Part shown: one piece after another, positions 50,519 to 62,890 of the stretch
How positions within the stretch are numbered: the first letter of the stretch is position 1
How the letters are laid out: each line of letters opens with the position of its first letter
NCBI RefSeq assembly: GCF_963576675.1
Contig: NC_088916.1
Span: 86,383,501-86,447,500, forward strand
Source: Euphorbia lathyris
Lineage: Eukaryota; Streptophyta; Magnoliopsida; Malpighiales; Euphorbiaceae
DNA: 64,000 nt
Direction of reading: 5' to 3'
Made by a program: the position numbers and the translations under genes
The notes under the pieces: generated by a model
The model's input: the letters and a program-made list of their open reading frames with translations, nothing else
Told to the model about the DNA's origin: nothing
The model's database searches: none

Positions 50519-51167
50519 TTGATACATTGGGATAGTACCGCGACTATTGCTAAGATTCAGAATTGTTATTATAACGATAAAAAACGACAGACACATTGTA
50601 AGCACAACACTGTTAGAAAGTTACTCTCTAAAGGAGCTGCTAGAGTGGATCACATATGATTAGAAAAAAATTTGGTCGATCCTTTGACAAAAGGATTAGC
50701 TATAGAGAAAGTCCAAAATACTGCAAAGAGTATGAGACTTATGCCAATATAGGGATGAGTTACACAAAATGGTTGTCATTTTTAGGAATCCTCGAAATTC
50801 AATCCAATCCCGGAGATTCTTGAATCCCCGAACTAGACTGAACTATGCACAGTGCTAACTGAAGGTGTGGGACAATTTATCTGTAGGAAAATCTCCTACA
50901 AATTACGTCCGTCTCGTACATAATTATTTTGTACAAATCCAAAATATTAATTAAGTAAAAGTATATTAATTGAAAAAAGTATTAAAAATTTAATCATTTG
51001 TAATATCTTCAATATATAAACCATGACAACATTAAAAATTAGAGGTTATAAAATTACACACGACCCGACAACGTGACCTAATATCGCCACAGAATAAAAA
51101 AAATCATGTAAATGGATTTAAATTTTATTAAATATATCTTTTACTTAATTTTATTTATCTATTTTAA
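50519..51167 (+). pseudogene. Ty1/copia RNase H end and 3' flank, copy A
   Basis: The sequence resumes the copia domain with IHWDSTATIAKIQNCYYND, HNTVRKLLSKGAARVDHI, a stop, then NLVDPLTKGLAIEKVQN and MRLMPI-stop: the usual C-terminus of copia RNase H. Downstream is AT-rich 3' sequence that may include an LTR start (TGTGGGACAA and on). At about 51167 it switches into the middle of a Helitron repeat unit, the boundary with array B. Confidence 0.9.
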
Positions 51168-54100
51168 ATTTAATTTTATTATATATATTTATCTATAAAA
51201 AGATTATTTTATCTGTATTATATCTAAGAGTTCTACATAATTTAAATTAATCCCTAAAATCTCTCTAATTCTCTACACATCTATATATAATATAAAACAG
51301 TAACGATGGAACTGAGGTGTCACTTCGTCCTTTTTTAGTGATAAAAAATTTAATATATTAATTTTAATTTTATTATATATATTTATCTATAAAAAGATTA
51401 TTTTATCTGTATTATATCTAAGAGTTCTACAGAATTTAAATTAATCCCTAAAATCTCTCTAATTCTCTACACATCTATATATAATATAAAACAGTAACGA
51501 TGGAACTGAGGTGTCACTTCGTCCTTTTTTAGTGATAAAAAATTTAATATATTAATTTTAATTTTATTATATATATTTATCTATAAAAAGATTATTTTAT
51601 CTGTATTATATCTAAGAATTCTACAGAATTTAAATTAATCCCTAAAATCTCTCTAATTCTCTACACATCTATATATAATATAAAACAGTAACGATGGAAC
51701 TGAGGTGTCACTTCGTCCTTTTTTAGTGATAAAAAATTTAATATATTAATTTTAATTTTATTATATATATTTATCTATAAAAAGATTATTTTATCTGTAT
51801 TATATCTAAGAGTTCTATAGAATTTAAATTAATCCCTAAAATCTCTCTAATTCTCTACACATCTATATATAATATAAAACAGTAACGATGGAACTGAGGT
51901 GTCACTTCCTCCTTTTTTAGTAATAAAAAATTTAATATATTAATTTTAATTTTATTATATATATTTATCTATAAAAAGATTATTTTATCTGTATTATATC
52001 TAAGAGTTCTATAGAATTTAAATTAATCCCTAAAATCTCTCTAATTCTCTACACATCTATATATAATATAAAACAGTAACGATGGAACTGAGGTGTCACT
52101 TCCTCCTTTTTTAGTAATAAAAAATTTAATATATTAATTTTAATTTTATTATATATATTTATCTATAAAAAGATTATTTTATCTGTATTATATCTAAGAG
52201 TTCTACAATTAATCACTAAAATCTCTCTAATTCTCTACACATCTATATATAATATAAAACAGTAACGATGGAACTGAGGTGTCACTTCCTCCTTTTTTAG
52301 TGATAAAAAATTTAATATATTAATTTTAATTTTATTATATATATTTATCTATAAAAAGATTATTTTATCTGTATTATATCTAAGAGTTCTACAGAATTTA
52401 AATTAATCCCTAAAATCTCTCTAATTCTCTACACATCTATATATAATATAAAACAGTAACGATGGAACTGAGGTGTCACTTCCTCCTTTTTTAGTGATAA
52501 AAAATTTAATATATTAATTTTAATTTTATTATATATATTTATCTATAAAAAGATTATTGTATCCGTACCATATCTAAGAGTTCTACAATTAATCCCTAAA
52601 ATCTCTCTAATTCTCTACACATCTATATATAATATAAAACAGTAACGATGGAAATGAGGTGTCACTTCCTCCTTTTTTAGTGATAAAAAATTTAATATAT
52701 TAATTTTAATTTTATTATATATATTTATCTATAAAAAGATTATTTTATCTGTATTATATCTAAGAGTTCTACAGAATTTAAATTAATCCCTAAAATCTCT
52801 CTAATTCTCTACACATCTATATATAATATAAAACAGTAACGATGGAACTGAGGTGTCACTTCCTCCTTTTTTAGTAATAAAAAATTTAATATATTAATAT
52901 TAATTTTATTATATATATTTATCTATAAAAAGATTATTTTATCTGTATTATATCTAAGAGTTCTACAATTAATCCCTAAAATCTCTCTAATTCTCTACAC
53001 ATCTATATATAATATAAAACAGTAACGATGGAACTGAGGTGTCACTTCCTCCTTTTTTAGTAATAAAAAATTTAATATATTAATTTTAATTTTATTATAT
53101 ATATTTATCTATAAAAAGATTATTTTATCTGTATTATATCTAAGAGTTCTACAATTAATCCCTAAAATCTCTCTAATTCTCTACACATCTATATATAATA
53201 TAAAACAGTAACGATGGAAATGAGGTGTCACTTCCTCCTTTTTTAGTGATAAAAAATTTAATATATTAATTTTAATTTTATTATATATATTTATCTATAA
53301 AAAGATTATTTTATCTGTATTATATCTAAGAGTTCTACAGAATTTAAATTAATCCCTAAAATCTCTCTAATTCTCTACACATCTATATATAATTTAAAAC
53401 AGTAACGATGGAACTGAGGTGTCACTTCCTCCTTTTTTAGTGATAAAAAATTTAATATATTAATTTTAATTTTATTATATATATTTATCTATAAAAAGAT
53501 TATTTTATCCGTACTATATCTAAGAGTTATACAGAATTTAAATTAATCCCTAAAATCTCTCTAATTCTCTACACATCTATATATAATATAAAACAGTAAC
53601 GATGGAAATGAGGTGTCACTTCCTCCTTTTTTAGTGATAAAAAATTTAATATATTAATTTTAATTTTATTATATATATTTATCTATAAAAAGATTATTTT
53701 ATCTGTATTATATCTAAGAGTTCTACAGAATTTAAATTAATCCCTAAAATCTCTCTAATTCTCTACACATCTATATATAATATAAAACAGTAACGATGGA
53801 ACTGAGGTGTCACTTCCTCCTTTTTTAGTGATAAAAAATTTAATATATTAATTTTAATTTTATTATATATATTTATCTATAAAAAGATTATTTTATCTGT
53901 ATTATATCTAAGAGTTCTACAATTAATCCCTAAAATCTCTCTAATTCTCTACACATCTATATATAATATAAAACAGTAACGATGGAAATGAGGTGTCACT
54001 TCCTCCTTTTTTAGTGATAAAAAATTTAATATATTAATTTTAATTTTATTATATATATTTATCTATAAAAAGATTATTTTATCTGTATTATATCTAAGAG

Positions 54101-57100
54101 TTCTACAGAATAATCCCTAAAATCTCTCTAATTCTCTACACATCTATATATAATATAAAACAGTAACGATGGAACTGAGGTGTCACTTCCTCCTTTTTTA
54201 GTAATAAAAAATTTAATATATTAATTTTAATTTTATTATATATATTTATCTATAAAAAGATTATTTTATCTGTATTATATCTAAGAGTTCTACAATTAAT
54301 CCCTAAAATCTCTCTAATTCTCTACACATCTATATATAATATAAAACAGTAACGATGGAAATGAGGTGTCACTTCCTCCTTTTTTAGTGATAAAAAATTT
54401 AATATATTAATTTTAATTTTATTATATATATTTATCTATAAAAAGATTATTTTATCTGTATTATATCTAAGAGTTCTACAGAATTTAAATTAATCCCTAA
54501 AATCTCTCTAATTCTCTACACATCTATATATAATTTAAAACAGTAACGATGGAACTGAGGTGTCACTTCCTCCTTTTTTAGGTACTATATCTAAGAGTTA
54601 TACAGAATTTAAATTAATCCCTAAAATCTCTCTAATTCTCTACACATCTATATATAATATAAAACAGTAACGATGGAAATGAGGTGTCACTTCCTCCTTT
54701 TTTAGTGATAAAAAATTTAATATATTAATTTTAATTTTATTATATATATTTATCTATAAAAAGATTATTTTATCTGTATTATATCTAAGAGTTCTACAGA
54801 ATTTAAATTAATCCCTAAAATCTCTCTAATTCTCTACACATCTATATATAATATAAAACAGTAACGATGGAACTGAGGTGTCACTTCCTCCTTTTTTAGT
54901 GATAAAAAATTTAATATATTAATTTTAATTTTATTATATATATTTATCTATAAAAAGATTATTTTATCTGTATTATATCTAAGAGTTCTACAATTAATCC
55001 CTAAAATCTCTCTAATTCTCTACACATCTATATATAATATAAAACAGTAACGATGGAAATGAGGTGTCACTTCCTCCTTTTTTAGTGATAAAAAATTTAA
55101 TATATTAATTTTAATTTTATTATATATATTTATCTATAAAAAGATTATTTTATCTGTATTATATCTAAGAGTTCTACAGAATTTAAATTAATCCCTAAAA
55201 TCTCTCTAATTCTCTACACATCTATATATAATATAAAACAGTAACGATGGAACTGAGGTGTCACTTCCTCCTTTTTTAGTGATAAAAAATTTAATATATT
55301 AATTTTAATTTTATTATATATATTTATCTATAAAAAGATTATTTTATCCGTACTATATCTAAGAGTTATACAGAATTTAAATTAATCCCTAAAATCTCTC
55401 TAATTCTCTACACATCTATATATAATATAAAACAGTAACGATGGAAATGAGGTGTCACTTCCTCCTTTTTTAGTGATAAAAAATTTAATATATTAATTTT
55501 AATTTTATTATATATATTTATCTATAAAAAGATTATTTTATCTATATTATATCTAAGAGTTCTACAGAATTTAAATTAATCCCTAAAATCTCTCTAATTC
55601 TCTACACATCTATATATAATATAAAACAGTAACGATGGAAATGAGGTGTCACTTCCTCCTTTTTTAGTGATAAAAAATTTAATATATTAATTTTAATTTT
55701 ATTATATATATTTATCTATAAAAAGATTATTTTATCTGTATTATATCTAAGAGTTCTACAGAATTTAAATTAATCCCTAAAATCTCTCTAATTCTCTACA
55801 CATCTATATATAATATAAAACAGTAACGATGGAAATGAGGTGTCACTTCCTCCTTTTTTAGTGATAAAAAATTTAATATATTAATTTTAATTTTATTATA
55901 TATATTTATCTATAAAAAGATTATTTTATCTGTATTATATCTAAGAGTTCTACAGAATTTAAATTAATCCCTAAAATCTCTCTAATTCTCTACACATCTA
56001 TATATAATATAAAACAGTAACGATGGAACTGAGGTGTCACTTCCTCCTTTTTTAGTGATAAAAAATTTAATATATTAATTTTAATTTTATTATATATATT
56101 TATCTATAAAAAGATTATTTTATCTGTATTATATCTAAGAGTTCTACAGAATTTAAATTAATCCCTAAAATCTCTCTAATTCTCTACACATCTATATATA
56201 ATATAAAACAGTAACGATGGAACTGAGGTGTCACTTCCTCCTTTTTTAGTGATAAAAAATTTAATATATTAATTTTAATTTTATTATATATATTTATCTA
56301 TAAAAAGATTATTTTATCTGTATTATATCTAAGAGTTCTACATAATTTAAATTAATCCCTAAAATCTCTCTAATTCTCTACACATCTATATATAATATAA
56401 AACAGTAACGATGGAACTGAGGTGTCACTTCCTCCTTTTTTAGTGATAAAAATTTTAATATATTAATTTTAATTTTATTATATATATTTATCTATAAAAA
56501 GATTATTTTATCCGTACTATATCTAAGAGTTCTATAGAATTTAAACTAATCCCTAAAATCTCGCTAATTCTTTACACATCTATATCTATATATAATATAA
56601 AACAGTAACGATGGAATTGAGGTGTCACTTCCTCCTTTTTTAGTGATAAAAATTTTAATATATTAATTTTAATTTTATTATATATATTTATCTATAAAAA
56701 GATTATTTTATCCGTACTATATCTAAGAGTTCTACACATTTTAAATTAATCCCTAAAATCTCTGTAATTCTCTACACATCTATATATAATATAAAACAGT
56801 AACGATGGAACTGAGGTGTCACTTCCTCCTTTTTTAGTGATAAAAAATTTAATATATTAATTTTAATTTTATTATGTATATTTATCTATAAAAAGATTAT
56901 TTTATCCCATATATCTAAGAGTACTACAGAATTTAAATTAATCCCTAAAATCTCTCTAATTCTCTACATATCTATATATAATATAAAACAGTAACGATGG
57001 AACTGAGGTGTCACTTCCTCCTTTTTTACTGATAAAAAATATAATATAATATATAATATATTAGTTTTTATTTTATTATTATATTTATCTATAAAAATAT

Positions 57101-57242
57101 TATTTAAAGTAACTGTGAAAATGAAATAATAATATTTAATTTATATAACACATTTATGTCATTAATTGTAATTATTAGATTGTATTTTTATTAATATTTA
57201 TATATTAAGATGAATCCGTGCATCGCACGGGCCAACAACTAG
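51168..57242 (+). repeat. Helitron 5'-end array B, ~31 units, ending in a full 3' terminus
   Basis: Same 194-bp family, entered mid-unit (ATTTTATTATATATATTTAT) at the junction. Several units here carry a deletion variant (TTCTACAATTAATCCC) or AGTAATAAAAAA that is rare or absent in array A, so B evolved partly on its own. One unit near 54580 is shortened (TTTTTTAGGTACTATATC). It ends with a 272-bp unit whose 3' hairpin is at 57216-57230 and terminus CTAG at 57239-57242. Confidence 0.9.
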
Positions 57243-57496
57243 TTGATACATTGCGATAGTACCGCGACTATTGCTAAGATTCAGAATTGTTATTATAACG
57301 ATAAAAAACGACAGACACATTGTAAGCACAACACTGTTAGAAAGTTACTCTCTAAAGGAGCTGCTAGAGTGGATCACATATGATTAGAAAAAAATTTGGT
57401 CGATCCTTTGACAAAAGGATTAGCTATAGAGAAAGTCCAAAATACTGCAAAGAGTATGAGACTTATGCCAATATAGGGATGAGTTACACAAAATGG
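57243..57496 (+). pseudogene. Ty1/copia RNase H end, copy B, truncated
   Basis: Same copia C-terminal piece as after array A, from TTGATACATTGC to AAATGG. It is cut about 250 bp in, where the sequence folds back on itself and re-enters a Helitron unit. The stop in place of Lys/Trp after DHI is shared by all three copies, so the damage predates the triplication. Confidence 0.9.
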
Positions 57497-57517
57497 TTGT
57501 GTAACTCATCCCTATAT
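57471..57517. repeat. Fold-back junction, 21-bp perfect arms
   Basis: Arms 57471-57491 and 57497-57517 are exact reverse complements around the 5-nt loop AATGG. The right arm ends CCCTATAT and runs straight into CTAAGAGTTC of a Helitron unit, where units normally read CTATATCTAAGAG. Shared TATAT may have served as microhomology. Confidence 0.93.
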
Positions 57518-59972
57518 CTAAGAGTTCTACACATTTTAAATTAATCCCTAAAATCTCTCTAATTCTCTACACATCTATATATAATATAAAACAGTAACGA
57601 TGGAAATGAGGTGTCACTTCCTCCTTTTTTAGTGATAAAAAATTTAATATATTAATTTTAATTTTATTATATATATTTATCTATAAAAAGATTATTTTAT
57701 CTGTATTATATCTAAGAGTTCTACAGAATTTAAATTAATCCCTAAAATCTCTCTAATTCTCTACACATCTATATATAATATAAAACAGTAACGATGGAAA
57801 TGAGGTGTCACTTCCTCCTTTTTTAGTGATAAAAAATTTAATATATTAATTTTAATTTTATTATATATATTTATCTATAAAAAGATTATTTTATCTGTAT
57901 TATATCTAAGAGTTCTACAATTAATCCCTAAAATCTCTCTAATTCTCTACACATCTATATATAATATAAAACAGTAACGATGGAAATGAGGTGTCACTTC
58001 CTCCTTTTTTAGTGATAAAAAATTTAATATATTAATTTTAATTTTATTATATATATTTATCTATAAAAAGATTATTTTATCTGTATTATATATAAGAGTT
58101 CTACAGAATTTAAATTAATCCCTAAAATCTCTCTAATTCTCTACACATCTATATATAATATAAAACAGTAACGATGGAACTGAGGTGTCACTTCCTCCTT
58201 TTTTAGTGATAAAAAATTTAATATATTAATTTTAATTTTATTATATATATTTATCTATAAAAATATTATTTTATCCGTACTATATCTAAGAGTTATACAG
58301 AATTTAAATTAATCCCTAAAATCTCTCTAATTCTCTACACATCTATATATAATATAAAACAGTAACGATGGAAATGAGGTGTCACTTCCTCCTTTTTTAG
58401 TGATAAAAAATTTAATATATTAATTTTAATTTTATTATATATATTTATCTATAAAAAGATTATTTTATCTATATTATATCTAAGAGTTCTACAGAATTTA
58501 AATTAATCCCTAAAATCTCTCTAATTCTCTACACATCTATATATAATATAAAACAGTAACGATGGAAATGAGGTGTCACTTCCTCCTTTTTTAGTGATAA
58601 AAAATTTAATATATTAATTTTAATTTTATTATATATATTTATCTATAAAAAGAATATTTTATCTGTATTATATCTAAGAGTTCTACAGAATTTAAATTAA
58701 TCCCTAAAATCTCTCTAATTCTCTACACATCTATATATAATATAAAACAGTAACGATGGAAATGAGGTGTCACTTCCTCCTTTTTTAGTGATAAAAAATT
58801 TAATATATTAATTTTAATTTTATTATATATATTTATCTATAAAAAGATTATTTTATCTGTATTATATCTAAGAGTTCTACAGAATTTAAATTAATCCCTA
58901 AAATCTCTCTAATTCTCTACACATCTATATATAATATAAAACAGTAACGATGGAACTGAGGTGTCACTTCCTCCTTTTTTAGTGATAAAAAATTTAATAT
59001 ATTAATTTTAATTTTATTATATATATTTATCTATAAAAAGATTATTGTATCCGTACCATATCTAAGAGTTCTACAGAATTTAAATTAATCCCTAAAATCT
59101 CTCTAATTCTCTACACATCTATATATAATATAAAACAGTAACGATGGAACTGATGTGTCACTTCCTCCTTTTTTAGTGATAAAAAATTTAATATATTAAT
59201 TTTAATTTTATTATATATATTTATCTATAAAACGATTATTTTATCCGTACTATATCTAAGAGTTCTATAGAATTTAAACTAATCTCTAAAATCTCGCTAA
59301 TTCTTTACACATCTATATCTATATATAATATAAAACAGTAACGATGGAATTGAGGTGTCACTTCCTCCTTTTTTAGTGATAAAATTTTTAATATATTAAT
59401 TTTAATTTTATTATATATTTATCTATAAAAAGATTATTTTATCCGTACTATATCTAAGAGTTCTACAGAATTTAAATTAATCCCTATAATCTCTGTAATT
59501 CTCTACACATCTATATATAATATTAAACAGTAACGATGGAACTGAGGTGTCACTTCCTCCTTTTTTAGTGATAAAAAATTAATATATTAATTTTAATTTT
59601 ATTATGTATATTTATCTATAAAAAGATTATTTTATCCCATATATCTAAGAGTACTACAGAATTTAAATTAATCCCTAAAATCTCTCTAATTCTCTACATA
59701 TCTATATATAATATAAAACAGTAACGATGGAACTGAGGTGTCACTTCCTCCTTTTTTACTGATAAAAAATATAATATAATATATAATATATTAGTTTTTA
59801 TTTTATTATTATATTTATCTATAAAAATATTATTTAAAGTAACTGTGAAAATGAAATAATAATATTTAATTTATATAACACATTTATGTCATTAATTGTA
59901 ATTATTAGATTGTATTTTTATTAATATTTATATATTAAGATGAATCCGTGCATCGCACGGGCCAACAACTAA
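57518..59972 (+). repeat. Helitron 5'-end array C, ~12 units, ending in a full 3' terminus
   Basis: The same repeat family, beginning mid-unit after the fold-back. The last four units reproduce the degenerate edge series seen at the ends of A and B (TCTATATCTATATATAATAT start, ATAAAATTTTTAATAT variant, CCCATATATCTAAGAGTAC variant), which shows that the array tails share ancestry. The terminal unit is 59701-59972 with its hairpin at 59946-59960 and CTAA terminus. Confidence 0.9.
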
Positions 59973-60617
59973 TTGATACATTGGGATAGTACCGCGACTA
60001 TTGCTAAGATTCAGAATTGTTATTATAACGATAAAAAACGACAGACACATTGTAAGCACAACACTGTTAGAAAGTTACTCTCTAAAGGAGCTGCTAGAGT
60101 GGATCACATATGATTAGAAAAAAATTTGGTCGATCCTTTGACAAAAGAATTAGCTATAGAGAAAGTCCAAAATACTGCAAAGAGTATGAGACTTATGCCA
60201 ATATAGGGATGAGTTACACAAAATGGTTGTCATTTTTAGGAATCCTCGAAATTCAATCCAATCCCGGAGATTCTTGAATCCCCGAACTAGACTGAACTAT
60301 GCACAGTGCTAACTGAAGGTGTGGGACAATTTATCTGTAGGAAAATCTCCTACAAATTACGTCCGTCTCGTACATAATTATTTTGTACAAATCCAAAATA
60401 TTAATTAAGTAAAAGTATATTAATTGAAAAAAGTATTAAAAATTTAATCATTTGTAATATCTTCAATATATAAACCATGACAACATTAAAAATTAGAGGT
60501 TATAAAATTACACACGACCCGACAACGTGACCTAATATCGCCACAGAATAAAAAAAATCATGTAAATGGATTTAAATTTTATTAAATATATCTTTTACTT
60601 AATTTTATTTATCTATT
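59973..60617 (+). pseudogene. Ty1/copia RNase H end and 3' flank, copy C
   Basis: Nearly identical to 50519-51167 (for example GGATTAGC in A against GAATTAGC here). Beyond TCTATTTTAAATT it continues into unique sequence instead of an array, so this copy carries the original right flank of the locus. Confidence 0.9.
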
Positions 60618-61249
60618 TTAAATTAAGAATGTAATTATATTTTTCTATAATAAAATCTATGTTAAAAAGTATTAGTTATGAATATTTACTTAAAAATTTT
60701 GTTTTGTTTTTTTAATTATTTTATTAAATAACTTATTTTGTAATTAGAATTAATTTAAAAGTTTTGTGTAGTTTCATTTAGCTACTAACTTATAATTTTT
60801 TTTTTTTGGTCAAATACATTAATATCATAATTAAGTACAAAATTATAACTAAGTCATATCATCAAACTTAATTATTAATATGTCATTAGTATCTATATAT
60901 TATGATTTTACATCATAATTTAAGAAATATAGACTCCAATTCATAATAATAAACCCTAGAAAATATATTTTAGACTTCTAATTTATAAATTCCAATCCTT
61001 AAAATATATTCAAAGTACTGATTTTACTAGTTTAATATAATCCAAAATTATGACTTGACATAGTTGTAAATAATTTGTAAAAGATGAATTTCTGTGTAAT
61101 TTTCCCTTTTTTGTTATCCAAATTACTTATCCAATGTTTGTCCAAAAAGTTGTCCAAATTACTTATACAATTTTTTTAAGAAATCTTTGGTTTAGTTTAT
61201 AATTAAACAAAAGTTTTAAAAATAAAAAAACTAAACAAAACCTCCATAA
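60618..61249. other. AT-rich flank, no gene seen
   Basis: Very AT-rich sequence with no ORF or repeat I can name. It may include the end of the copia element or its LTR, which I could not delimit. Confidence 0.5.
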
Positions 61250-61258
61250 AAAAAACAA

Positions 61259-61828
61259 GGGTTAAGGTGTAAAAAATACCCCTAACGTTTTGGGCCAGAA
61301 GCAATTTTACCTCTAACGTCTAAAATGGTGCAATTTACCCCTAACGTTTGTAGCCAGGAGCAATTTTATCCCTAACGTTGGTAATTTGGATCAATTTCAG
61401 ACACTATTATAAAACACAGATATTTTTGTTTATTATTTTGCACCAATTGCGTATCAATTCATTCTAAAAAAATGATTTCATGTCTTTTGTAATTTAATAA
61501 TAGAATTGGAGATTAATATTTATAAATTCAGTGAATTTTTTAAATTTTTTTGTCCAATTCGTTCAAAAGACAATATGTTTTTTTATTATTTTTTTCACAT
61601 CCCAACATATGTTTATAATTTGTTACTGATAAAATGACGCACATGTGAAGTGTAGATGATAAGCTTCATGACCGAGAAGACAGTTTGATGAATTATTTCT
61701 GAAATTGACCCAATTTATCAACGTTAGGGGTAAAATTGCTCTTGGCTACAAACGTTAGGGGTAAAATTGCACCATTTTAAACGTTAGGGGTAAAATTGCT
61801 CCTGAGGGGTATTTTTGCACCTTAACCC
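61259..61828. mobile_element. Intact MITE (570 bp), Mutator-like by target duplication
   Basis: The terminal inverted repeats begin GGGTTAAGGTG and end CACCTTAACCC-like (GCACCTTAACCC). The arms, about 120 bp, contain several copies of ACGTTAGGGGTAAAATTGC or its inverse. Direct copies of AAAAAACAA lie immediately outside, at 61250-61258 and 61829-61837. A 9-bp duplication is typical of Mutator-like elements. No coding capacity. A broken relative is at 12155-12426. Confidence 0.88.
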
Positions 61829-61909
61829 AAAAAACAAAATAAAAAAGAAAACTAGACAAAACCATGTGACTTCATAGTGGCATTTGTGTCATTTTCATCT
61901 CTAGGGTTT

Positions 61910-62203
61910 CGGCTTATAATCTCACTTCTTCCCATCTCATCTTTCTCAGCCTCTTAGCATTCTTTCTCTTATGCTCTTTCTCCGATTGACAATTTAATTT
62001 TCACTTTCATCTTGGTTTGGGTGGATCTCTCAGGGAAGAAATCAATTATTCCCAGTTTTAGTGTAGTTTCCCTCTTCCATCCGTGTTCGTGCTTATACTC
62101 TGAGAGATCTACTGCAGTTTTATTGTTTTTGAAGTTTTCATTGCTTATTAATTCAATTATAATAGTCTGAATATTGCTCTGAAGCATTCAATAAGCTTAG
62201 AAG
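61910..62203 (+). other. Candidate 5' UTR exon of the gene starting at 62740
   Basis: CT-rich, less AT-rich sequence with CTCTAGGGTTTCGGC, a phrase common in plant leaders. It ends at AGAAG|GTGAGC, a good splice donor (exon end 62203). With the acceptor TTTTGTGCAG at 62731 it would define a leader intron of about 528 bp. The transcription start is a guess. Confidence 0.45.
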
Positions 62204-62739
62204 GTGAGCCCATGTAAATTGAATTTGGCAAAATTGATACTCCTTTTTTTTTCTCTTTTCTTTTTATGCCAAGTTGAGTTCATTGATTAGAAAAAATTAA
62301 AAATAAATACATTTCCATGCTAAGTACATCTTGCAAATATTTTTTCTTTTGAGGTTTTGTTCCTGAGGATTTTGAGATACAAACCAATTTCCAAAACCCT
62401 TCTGTTATATGACTAAATTCAAATGGTTTCCCTATATATATAAGCTCCATTATTTGCTCCTTGGAGATGCCTGTATTTGAACTTTAGGAAGTTTAGTTAA
62501 ATCAACGAGGGAGTAGTTATATCCATCTAAATAGAGAGACTTCATCTTTCATGTCATTTAGAACGCTGAATGAGCATAAGTTGTGCTCCAATAGCCCTCA
62601 ATAGAATACAAAGAAGCTTTCAGATTCCTGTTGCTAAATTCATCATTGTACATAAAATAGTAGCAAAATTTGATTGAGAACGGAAAGAAAGAGGAAAACC
62701 CAATGATTCTAATTTTGGTAATTTTGTGCAGGAGAAACA

Positions 62740-62890
62740 ATGGCGAAGAAACAACAAGAAAATTTCTTTCAACATGTGAGTGCATCAACGGATTTTTTAA
62801 GCACTCCGAATAACAAAATGGATATTCTAGCACCGATTGCAGAATGTTGCCGGCGAAAAGCATCCCTCACGATGAGGATAATAAGAGATT
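62740..62890 (+). CDS. First coding exon of an unidentified gene
   Basis: The ATG at 62740 follows an acceptor by eight bases and has a favourable context (AACAATGGCG). It opens a 50-codon frame starting MAKKQQENFFQHVSASTDFL and ending KASLTMRIIRD at a strong donor, GATT|GTAAGT. If unspliced, it would end two codons later (C, K, stop). Lys/Arg clusters and an ECCRRK motif are visible, but I recognise no family and found no further exon before the window ends. Upstream, a plausible leader exon and intron support a real gene. An alternative is that this is chance splice-like sequence. Confidence 0.4.

Noticed and set aside
26217..60617. CRISPR-like or plain centromeric satellite array
   Set aside because: There are no repeat-spacer patterns, units are contiguous, and both array boundaries coincide with Helitron termini inside a copia element. 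A Helitron-derived array fits better than an independent satellite.
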